Shown here in pieces: positions 52,856 to 59,567 of a stretch of 64,000 nucleotides of DNA; the stretch's first letter is position 1, and every line of letters begins with the position of its first letter. The stretch is from NCBI GenBank assembly GCA_020636435.1, contig JACJXX010000002.1:4030001-4094000 (forward strand). Reading direction: 5' to 3'. Both the position numbers and the translations under genes were made by a program. This DNA comes from Lewinellaceae bacterium (GTDB lineage Bacteria; Bacteroidota; Bacteroidia; Chitinophagales; Saprospiraceae). The notes under the pieces were generated by a model. It ran no database searches, was not told the DNA's origin, and was given only the letters and a program-made list of their open reading frames with translations.

Positions 52856-54603
52856 ACCGCTACCCTGGCCCACGATCCTTTACCGGCGATGACCGCCACC
52901 TGTTCTTCGGCAGAGACCTGGAGAAGCAGGAGCTCTTCCGCCTCATCGTGCTGAACGATTTGGTGGTGCTCTTCGGCGAATCGGGCACGGGCAAGACCTC
53001 CCTGCTACAGGCAGGCGTTTGCCCGGCCCTGGAGGCGCGCCAGTACAAGCCGGTGTTTATACGCCTGAACAACACCGCCGAGGCGCCTGAGCTTCAGGTG
53101 TACCGGCAGCTTAAGGAGGCCGGGGTTATCCCTGCCGACATGCCGGAGGGCCGCACGCTATGGGAGTATTTCAGCCGCTTCTGGTATGTAGACCTGGGCG
53201 AAGTGTTCACCCCGATATTTGTCTTCGACCAGTTTGAAGAGCTGTTCACCCTATACAAGCCCGATGAACGAAAGGAGTTCATCAAACAGTTTGCCGACAT
53301 CACTAACCACCGCCCGCCTCCGGGCTTGCCGCCGGAGGCTGCCACGCCGTCACAGGCAAAGTTCATCTTCAGCATACGCTCTGATTTCCTCTACCTGCTC
53401 GACGAGCTTTCTGCCGACATTCCATCCATTCTGCGCTGCCGCTTCCAACTGCGCCTGCTGGGCCGCGAGCAGGCCGCCGACGCCATCGTCCGGCCAGCCG
53501 GAGTGGAAGGCGACTACGTGTCTAAGAAGTTCAGCTATAGCCCCGCTGCCCTCAACGGCATCCTGGAAGCCCTCGGCCGCCACGAAACAGAGGGGCGCCT
53601 GGCTGCCGGCCATCCAACCGCTACCCTGGAAATTGCCGCCTTCCAGCTGCAGCTGGTCTGCCGGCAACTGGAAGCCAGGATTATACAGGAACAAAAACCA
53701 GAAGGCTTTACCATCGAGCCGGATTTTTACGGAGGCAGGGCCGGCATCCGCAACATCATCGATGAGTTTTACAACACGGTGATCGAAAAAGTACCGGCAG
53801 CCGAGCGGGAAGCGGCGGAACGGCTGCTCGCCCGCGGCCTGATCCGCAATGGCCGCCGCATCATGATGGAGGAATCGGCCATGCGGGAGGAGTACGGGCT
53901 TTCGCAAGCCATCCTTGCCCAGTTGCATGAGGAGCGCCTGCTGAAGCGGGAAGCCCGCAAGGGGGAGCTGTACTACGAGATCAGCCATGATACTCTGGTG
54001 AAGCCGGTGCTGGAGCGCTTCAAGAAGATCGAAGAGGCGGAGCGGGAGCGCAAAGCGCGGGAGGAAGAGGAAAGGCTACAAAGGGAGCGAGAGAAAATCC
54101 GGCGTGCCAGGTTGCGGAATATAATCATCGGCATTGCGGCTTTGGCTTTACTGGGCTTTGCTTTTTGGCAAATGGATGCAGCCCAAAAAGCAGGGGCAGA
54201 AGCTGAAATTGAACAGGAAAAGGCCAGGGATGCAGAGGCAAGCGCTGCGATACAGCGACAAAAGGCGGAAGAGGCAGAAGCGAAGGCCGCCGAAGAACAA
54301 CGGAAAGCAAAGGAAGCCGGTGAAGAAGCCAAACGGCAGCAGCGCATCGCTGAGTTAGAAAAACAAAATGCGCCGGATGCTCAGGAAAAAGCAGAGCTTG
54401 CCGACCTGAAAGCTAAAAGCGAGCAGGCCAAGGCCACCAGAGCCGAAAAAGAGGTGGCGGAAAAATCCAGAGCGCTGGTTGGTAATATCATTGAAAAGGC
54501 TAGCAGCCTGTCGGAGAACAGGCTGCTAGGGCAACGCTGGCCGAAAAATAGGGATTCCAAGAGCGATGAAGGAATAAAGGGCATAAATTGGGCCCTCAAA
54601 TAG
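52852..54603 (+). CDS. Left part of the interrupted gene: STAND NTPase with membrane helix and coiled coil
   Basis: 583 codons, of which the last ~33 are IS sequence ending at TAG in the element. nSTAND1-type features: YPGPRSFTGDDRHLFFGRD at the start, Walker A GESGTGKTS (42-50), Walker B PIFVFDQFEEL (121-131), KFIFSIRSDFL sensor, a winged-helix region (ILAQLHEERLLKREARKGEL, ISHDTL), then IIIGIAALALLGFAFW membrane helix and a long coiled coil. STAND proteins switch from ADP-bound monomer to ATP-bound oligomer on ligand binding. Without the recognition domain this product would lack its sensor. Its ATG overlaps the SIR2-TIR stop. Confidence 0.85.
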   Translation: MNRYPGPRSFTGDDRHLFFGRDLEKQELFRLIVLNDLVVLFGESGTGKTSLLQAGVCPALEARQYKPVFIRLNNTAEAPELQVYRQLKEAGVIPADMPEGRTLWEYFSRFWYVDLGEVFTPIFVFDQFEELFTLYKPDERKEFIKQFADITNHRPPPGLPPEAATPSQAKFIFSIRSDFLYLLDELSADIPSILRCRFQLRLLGREQAADAIVRPAGVEGDYVSKKFSYSPAALNGILEALGRHETEGRLAAGHPTATLEIAAFQLQLVCRQLEARIIQEQKPEGFTIEPDFYGGRAGIRNIIDEFYNTVIEKVPAAEREAAERLLARGLIRNGRRIMMEESAMREEYGLSQAILAQLHEERLLKREARKGELYYEISHDTLVKPVLERFKKIEEAERERKAREEEERLQREREKIRRARLRNIIIGIAALALLGFAFWQMDAAQKAGAEAEIEQEKARDAEASAAIQRQKAEEAEAKAAEEQRKAKEAGEEAKRQQRIAELEKQNAPDAQEKAELADLKAKSEQAKATRAEKEVAEKSRALVGNIIEKASSLSENRLLGQRWPKNRDSKSDEGIKGINWALK

Positions 54604-56151
54604 ATCATGCTATGCGTAAGTTTATTACCCCTGACCGGAACAAGGAGCATTTGATGCCCGCCTCGATAGACGAATGGCTTCCGCAAAAGCATTTGGCGCG
54701 GTTTGTGGTTGAGATAACGGAGCAGCTGGACTTATCGGCTATCTACAAGGAGTACAAGCCGTCTGGCCCGCCGCCCTATGACCCCCGGATGCTATTAGGC
54801 TTGCTGTTCTATGGTTATGCCACCGGGGTGTACAGCTCGCGGAAAATAGAAGAAGCCACCTACGACTCGGTGGCGTTTCGGTTCATTTCGGGCAACCTGC
54901 ACCCGGATCACGACACACTGGCGGATTTTCGCAAGCGTTTCCTGGAACAAATAGGCGGCTGCTTTGTGCAGATCCTGTTGATCGCCCAGTCGCTGGGCTT
55001 TGTGAAGGTAGGGCAGGTAAACATAGACGGGACGAAGATCCAGGCCAATGCTTCCAAGCATAGCGCGATGAGTTATGAACACATGGAGCGCCTGGAGCAA
55101 CAATTTAAAGAAGAAGTAGAGCGCTTGATGGAGAGGGCCAAACAGGTGGATATGCAGGAGGGCCAGGAATTGGACATACCGGCCGAGATACAGCGGCGGG
55201 AGGATCGCATAGAAAAGATCCAGGCGGCCAAGAAGGTAATTGAACAGCGGGCTAAGGAGCGTTTTGAGCGGGAACAGGCCGAATACGAAGCCAAGATGAA
55301 GGCCCGCGAGGAAAAAGAAAAGCAAAGCGGGAAGAAAACCAAAGGGAAAAAACCTACGGCGCCGGAAGAGGGGCCTACGGCTAAGGATCAATACAACTTT
55401 ACTGACCCTGAATCCAGGATCATGAAAACCAGCGATGGTTTCGATCAATGTTATAATGCTCAAGCGGCTGTAAGCGGACAAATGCTTATTGTTGGCGCTT
55501 TGGCCAATGCTCATTGTGTAGATACCCAAGAATTGCTTCCCGTCTTGGATGTTATCCCGGCGATATTAGGGAATGTGGACAGGTTAGCAGCCGATAACGG
55601 CTATTTTAGCCAAGGCAATGTACAAGGCTGCCAGCAGCGAGAAGTTGATGCCTATATAGCGGTAGGCAAGCAAGCTCATAACCAATGGCTGGATCAACAA
55701 TTGGCCAAACAAGATCTGGAGCCGCCCGGCGAGCATGCTACCCCTTCAATGCAAATGAGCCATAAGCTTAAAACAGAAATAGGGCGTGCCATTTACCGCT
55801 TGCGCAAAATGACGGTAGAGCCCGTATTCGGGATTATCAAGGAAATCATGGGCTTCCGCCGGTTTTCTTTCAGGGGCGAAGTAGCTATTAATGGCGAATG
55901 GCTCCTTGTTTGTAGCGCTTTCAACCTCAAAAGGCTTTTTGTATTGATAAACGCATAAAAATAGGCCCGAAAGGCGGGTTTATAGCCAAAAAGGTATGTC
56001 ACAGAAGGCTGATAAGCCTGCTGGGCTTCGATAACAGGCCAAATTGAAACCAACTGGCCCGTCGCGCCGGGCCATCTTTGGCCGCTGGGCCGCGGCGCTG
56101 AGCTGCCTGAGGCTTGCATACAGGGGCGTCAGGGAGTTCTCCGACAGGCTG
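54504..56151 (+). mobile_element. IS1182-type insertion sequence with CTAG target duplication
   Basis: 1,648 bp. The terminal inverted repeats CAGCCTGTCGGAGAAC (54504-54519) and GTTCTCCGACAGGCTG (56136-56151) match exactly. CTAG stands on either side (54500-54503, 56152-56155). The left end also forms a hairpin with ACAGGCTGCTAG at 54518-54529. It carries one intact transposase gene in the same direction as the gene it disrupts. Perfect ends and intact transposase suggest a recent insertion. Confidence 0.92.
54612..55958 (+). CDS. IS1182-family transposase
   Basis: 448 residues from ATG 54612 (MRKFITPDRNKEHLMPASID); an ATG 24 bases earlier is less typical. The family layout is clear: N-terminal DUF772-like domain (LPQKHLARFVVEITEQLDLS, LLFYGYATGVYSSRKIEEAT, GNLHPDHDTLADFRKRF), catalytic Asp in VNIDGTKIQANASKH, an inserted charged coiled coil, the second Asp in RLAADNGYF, and the Glu in MTVEPVFGIIKEIMGFRRFS. 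No defects are seen. Confidence 0.92.
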   Translation: MRKFITPDRNKEHLMPASIDEWLPQKHLARFVVEITEQLDLSAIYKEYKPSGPPPYDPRMLLGLLFYGYATGVYSSRKIEEATYDSVAFRFISGNLHPDHDTLADFRKRFLEQIGGCFVQILLIAQSLGFVKVGQVNIDGTKIQANASKHSAMSYEHMERLEQQFKEEVERLMERAKQVDMQEGQELDIPAEIQRREDRIEKIQAAKKVIEQRAKERFEREQAEYEAKMKAREEKEKQSGKKTKGKKPTAPEEGPTAKDQYNFTDPESRIMKTSDGFDQCYNAQAAVSGQMLIVGALANAHCVDTQELLPVLDVIPAILGNVDRLAADNGYFSQGNVQGCQQREVDAYIAVGKQAHNQWLDQQLAKQDLEPPGEHATPSMQMSHKLKTEIGRAIYRLRKMTVEPVFGIIKEIMGFRRFSFRGEVAINGEWLLVCSAFNLKRLFVLINA

Positions 56152-56210
56152 CTAGTGAAGATATTTATGAGCTTCGGTACGAAGATGCGCTAAAGAAAAT
56201 ATATGATGCG

Positions 56211-57236
56211 ATGAGTTTCGGCCTGGAAAAACCCGCCGTAGCCCGAGCTTTTATGGAACTCGGATTCTGGTTTGCCGAAACCGGTAGGCTGGATTCAGCC
56301 AAAACAGCAACAGCAGCCGCTGCCCGCCTGCTCGGCCGCGAAGGCCTGGCCAAAGAGGTGGAAAAAACTTTTAACCGTATTGGGCTTCGTACCTTGCTGA
56401 AACGCCTGGACAACGACCACTTCGATTTTTTAGAAGCTCGTCATTTTCCGGATCTTGTCCCCATACCAGAAGGAGAATTTATGATGGGAAGCCCGGATAG
56501 CATTGGCTCATCTGATGAGCATCCACAGCATCCTGTCCGGCTTTCAGCCTTTGAGTTAGGCAAAACAGAAGTCACCTATTGGCAGTTTGCCATTTATGCA
56601 GAGAACAAAGGCTTAAGTATTACAACTTTTGCACCGGATTGGGGCATCAGTGGCGATCATCCTGTGGTTAATGTTACCTGGTACGATGCCGCACGCTATG
56701 CCAACTGGTTGAGTATTCGCGAGGGGTTTGATACTGCCTACATTTTTGAGGGAGATGACTTTCAGCGGATTGACTCCTCAGCCAACGGTTACCGGCTGCC
56801 CACCGAAGCGCAATGGGAATACGCTGCTCGCAGCGGTGGAAAAGAGGAAGTATTTGCCGGTTTCTCGGAAGAATCAAACCTTTATTTGTACGCCAATTTT
56901 TGTGATGTGAACTGTGGGTATGATGATTGGAAAGATTCTGGTCAGAATGATGGTTACAGATATACTGCTCCGGCCGGGAGTTACAAAGAAAACGGTTTAG
57001 GGCTGTTTGATATGAGCGGTAATGTTTGGGAATGGTGCTGGGATTGGTCTGGTTCTTACGAAGAGGAAGCACAGGTTGATCCAATTGGCCCGGATTCCGG
57101 CTCTAACCGTGTGTTGCGGGGCGGGTCCTGGAACCTCAACCAGGACTACGCGCGTTGTGCCGTTCGCCTCATCTTCACTCCGGTCCTCCGGCGCCTCGTT
57201 ATCGGTTTTCGCCTTGCCAGGACCGGCGGCCAATAG
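56211..57236 (+). CDS. Right part of the interrupted gene: FGE-fold domain, possibly still translated
   Basis: 341 residues from the first in-frame ATG after the insertion. The FGE/sulfatase-modifying-factor fold is clear: PIPEGEFMMGSPDSIGSSDE, FELGKTEVTYWQFAIYAENK, PVVNVTWYDAARYANWLS, YRLPTEAQWEYAARSGGKEE, GLFDMSGNVWEWCWDW and RVLRGGSWNL. It lacks the reactive cysteine pair of true formylglycine-generating enzymes at the usual place and ends as a DGR-target-like C-type-lectin domain. The C-terminus, residues about 308-331, is hydrophobic where ordinary relatives are polar (see variable region). It was the recognition end of the STAND protein. Confidence 0.85.
   Translation: MSFGLEKPAVARAFMELGFWFAETGRLDSAKTATAAAARLLGREGLAKEVEKTFNRIGLRTLLKRLDNDHFDFLEARHFPDLVPIPEGEFMMGSPDSIGSSDEHPQHPVRLSAFELGKTEVTYWQFAIYAENKGLSITTFAPDWGISGDHPVVNVTWYDAARYANWLSIREGFDTAYIFEGDDFQRIDSSANGYRLPTEAQWEYAARSGGKEEVFAGFSEESNLYLYANFCDVNCGYDDWKDSGQNDGYRYTAPAGSYKENGLGLFDMSGNVWEWCWDWSGSYEEEAQVDPIGPDSGSNRVLRGGSWNLNQDYARCAVRLIFTPVLRRLVIGFRLARTGGQ
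57132..57203 (+). other. Putative DGR variable region in the FGE domain
   Basis: The region reads WNLNQDYARCAVRLIFTPVL and RRLVIGFR. In known DGR targets the matching template codes Asn (AAY) at positions which here are L, D, V, L-I-F, V-L and R-L-V. All these codons are NNY (ctc, gac, gtt, ctc atc ttc, gtc ctc, cgc ctc gtt), as expected from randomising only the two adenines of AAY. Flanking constant residues (GGSWN, YARCA, TP, IGFRLA) are kept. No template copy or reverse transcriptase lies in the window. Confidence 0.6.
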
Positions 57237-57242
57237 CCGCCG
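57224..57242. other. Perfect 7-bp hairpin directly after the putative variable region
   Basis: CGGCGGC, loop CAATA, GCCGCCG, spanning the stop codon. In the Bordetella phage DGR a hairpin just behind the variable region helps target recognition, and the GC-rich stretch before it resembles an initiation-of-mutagenic-homing site. Position and form fit; function is inferred. Confidence 0.5.
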
Positions 57243-57306
57243 TAGCCTTTTTACCTTCTTACCTTCTTCGTCCGCCATAGCTTTACGCGAAGGTGGATTT
57301 CATTAG

Positions 57307-57346
57307 AAAGCGCAGTGGGAAATTTTCCCTCCCACTGCGCTTTTTT
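57307..57346 (+). terminator. Rho-independent terminator after the STAND-FGE gene
   Basis: AAAGCGCAGTGGGA pairs perfectly with TCCCACTGCGCTTT around a 9-base loop and runs into six T. It lies 70 bases after the FGE stop codon and marks the end of the SIR2-TIR / STAND operon. Confidence 0.9.
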
Positions 57347-57535
57347 CATTCCACCAGGGTAACCTCCCCGTCAATGGCCACATATATATAGGACAGCGAT
57401 AGCCCTATATATAAAGTAAGTTTGCAGGAGCATATATGAGAAAAACAGCCCCCATTTTCAGGAGCGCTGTGCTATATACCTGCCTGCCAGCGAGCTGGCG
57501 AGCAGGTCTGTACCATATACCTAATACCCATGCGA

Positions 57536-58042
57536 ATCCAGGGCTAAATGGCTGCAAAACCCCTAAGGGGTGAAAGATCATTGCCTGGGGCAACGCTCCA
57601 GGAACACAATGGAAGCCGGTTTGAACCCTGAAAGGGCGAAACATGCATGGTGGTGCCCTTTCAGGGCTAAAATCACCTGCCTATCTCGCCCCAGGGCGTT
57701 GCCCTGGGCATTTATGTGTAAGCCTTTCAGGCTTTTGAGGGCAATGAACATTTACCTAGCCCTGGATTCGGAGTGTAAAGGGCTTCGGCAAGAAGCGCAT
57801 CGATAAGTACGGCAGGCGCATCGTTGAGCTCATCAAGGCTTTTTATGAGGCGCAAGCGCCGAAGCAGGCCCTGGGTAATATTATCATCCCCCTTTGGACT
57901 GGCCGTTTTCTCCGGTATAATTGCAGATCAAGCCTGTTTTTTATCAGCCCGGGAAAGAACCCCAAAGGGGTGATAAATATTAACACAGGGCATCGCCCTG
58001 TGTACAGGCCATCCTCGCTGCCCAGCCCTGAAAGGGCGATAT
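57536..58042. repeat. Cluster of CCCNNAAAGGG-type palindromes
   Basis: Short hairpins such as CCCCTAAGGGG, CCCTGAAAGGG (57636 and 58026), GCCCTTTCAGGGC, CCAGGGCGTTGCCCTGG, CCCCAAAGGGG and CAGGGCATCGCCCTG alternate with TGATAAAT-like spacers. They fill 57536-57760 and 57955-58042, on both sides of a helicase gene remnant. No gene is visible in this stretch. Confidence 0.6.
57769..57870 (+). pseudogene. Remnant of an HRDC domain from a RecQ-like helicase
   Basis: The plus-strand frame reads SVKGFGKKRIDKYGRRIVEL and IKAFYEAQAPKQ, which is the core of an HRDC domain (hydrophobic-K-G-x-G-K-K-x-x-x-Y-G). There is no start codon and the rest of a helicase is absent, so this is a fragment left between repeats. 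Confidence 0.45.
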
Positions 58043-58059
58043 AATTTTCACACCTGCCC

Positions 58060-58712
58060 TCAATCCCACAAATATTTTTCGTCATATTCGACATTGTACT
58101 CATCGAGAAACCGGATGGCTATCCTTCTATCGCTGGACAGCAGAGGTGTACGATGTACGGGCTTGTCAGTGGCAAGGGCTTTGTACGGTGTACGGACCTA
58201 CCCTGGACGGCCAATGGGGGCCTCGTACATCGTACACAGCCCTGACCACCGTTGGACCCGTACATCGTACAGCCCCGGCAATCTCTGTCCAACGTTAGAC
58301 GAGTAGCCAACCGGATCACCTCCTCTTTGAATGTCAACCGCTTATGATGTTCTTTTTGTTTTTTAATATAATTGGTGACGGCTCCAATCCTTGAACTGCT
58401 TACCGAAAATGCAGCATACCCATTTTGCCAGGCAAAAAGGTTGAGATCCGGACTTTGTGACTTAACCCATTTGCTGCTGTTTTTCTTTATTTCTTCAAGG
58501 TATTTAGCAATAGTAACCGTCCTTGGAAGGGTGGACAAAATAGGGACATGGTCAGGCACTCCGTTGATGATAAGCGGCCTGCCTCCCAGGTTATTGATAA
58601 TTCCGCCGATATAAGCGTACAGCTGGCTTTCGACTTCCGGAATGATGAGGTTTTGCCGATACTTGGTGCTAAAAACAGAATGCAGGTAAACCTGAGCTAA
58701 TGATTGTGCCAT
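58060..58712 (-). pseudogene. Y1 (IS200-like) transposase interrupted by a family D element
   Basis: The intact ORF starts at 58712 (MAQSLAQVYLHSVFSTKYRQ) and has the Y1 transposase fold with the catalytic-Tyr helix AVTNYIKKQKEHHKRLTFKE. After residues EEVIR it runs into the repeat. Removing the 192-bp element plus one 8-bp duplication restores EEVIRFLDEYNVEYDEKYLW and a stop at 58060, a 150-residue protein of normal length with the usual C-terminus. The HUH motif reads DHVPIL instead of H-x-H, so the second metal ligand is missing too. It is a REP-associated/IS200 type now inactive. Confidence 0.85.
58117..58308. mobile_element. Inverted-repeat element family D, copy 2, with 8-bp target duplication
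   Basis: 192 bp with imperfect 24-bp terminal inverted repeats (58117-58140 and 58285-58308; inner part CTGTCCAACGTTAGACG). It is flanked by the perfect direct repeat AACCGGAT at 58109-58116 and 58309-58316. The interior is rich in TACGATGTACG-like palindromes. It disrupts the Y1 transposase gene. Confidence 0.9.
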
Positions 58713-58977
58713 GTCTATAGAATTTTAATCTGTGGAATAATGCCGCAGGCATTCCGGCCCTGCCGGATTCCAAAGGGCCAATACAGTTTCTCTTCCGAAA
58801 TGCCGGGCTCCTGGAAGACCTTGAATACCGTCAATTTCAGTACAGCAAATACCACACCTTTTGATGGACACGCGAAGTTATTAAGGGCGGGTTGGATTAG
58901 AGGACGGTACTTTCGCGCTCACCGGCTGCGAAGATAGCGGCAGCAAACGTTGGGGCATCTCAGAGAAGGATCTTTAA

Positions 58978-59223
58978 CTACAGGCTCCCCAAGATATCCC
59001 TCGCTCTCTCCCGAATCTCGAAGTACCGGATAGGCCGGCCGGCTTTAGGCGCCGCTTCCCCCTGTTCAATGCTTTCTTTTTCTTCATTCGACATGGATTC
59101 CCCCCCGTCCTTTCCCCCCAAAAGGGAAGCAAATCGGGTAGCTATTTGCGCCAGGATTTCCGGGTCTTCGGTTTCCACCACCATCCGGTGCAGGTTATTC
59201 TTTAAGTTTACTACGCTCATCAA
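58978..59223 (-). CDS. Small unrecognised protein, antitoxin-like in size
   Basis: 81 residues, acidic and hydrophilic: MMSVVNLKNNLHRMVVETED, then a helical ILAQIATRFASLLGG, a Ser/Glu-rich linker, and GRPIRYFEIRERARDILGSL. The start with a short strand plus helix and the charged tail is reminiscent of small type II antitoxins of Bacteroidota, but no toxin gene is adjacent. No RNA or other gene is visible between 58713 and 58977. Confidence 0.45.
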   Translation of the reverse strand: MMSVVNLKNNLHRMVVETEDPEILAQIATRFASLLGGKDGGESMSNEEKESIEQGEAAPKAGRPIRYFEIRERARDILGSL

Positions 59224-59567
59224 CTATCAGTTTATTAAATTAAAAATATATATACTCCAATTGCCCCTCTTTTGTTTCACTATCTTTTGAGGCAGCTAAA
59301 CATTATTGGTTCCTCACAGAATCCTGCCAATGAGGAATATCATTGTATACTCCCCCTAAAACCTCATACCTTAAGGAAAGAAAAAGCTGTTTTTACGAAC
59401 CTGGAAAAATCCACTATACCGACTTCAATAAAAAAAAACCGCTATCATCCATTAGTCCATTGGATTCCAAAACAGTAAAAGTTATGAGAAAACGTCTACT
59501 CCTTCTTTTTCAAAGAGTAAAATATTGTCCTTTCAACAAGTTTTGTCCAACTCCGCACCCCGGGAAA

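Larger units (their letters stand above)
52852..57236 (+). pseudogene. STAND NTPase-FGE fusion gene interrupted by an IS1182-type element
   Basis: The left part (52852-54503) and right part (56156-57236) are separated by an insertion sequence with CTAG on both sides. Joining them through a single CTAG gives one frame, through GCT AGT GAA, and a 910-residue protein: STAND NTPase (1-410), membrane helix (about 424-441), Glu/Ala-rich coiled coil (to about 545), helical linker, and FGE/sulfatase-modifying-factor fold (about 630-910). The design fits the conflict systems of multicellular bacteria described by Aravind and co-workers, in which a STAND switch is joined to a variable lectin-like recognition domain. 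As it stands the protein cannot be made in one piece. Confidence 0.88.

Noticed and set aside
58704..58937. 77-residue frame between the Y1 transposase and the small acidic protein
   Set aside because: No ribosome binding site, motif or plausible composition; another frame here looks like a decayed coding remnant.
57240..59000. DGR reverse transcriptase or template repeat downstream of the variable region
   Set aside because: Read in all frames, this stretch holds only repeats, a helicase remnant and a broken Y1 transposase; no near-copy of the variable region is seen.
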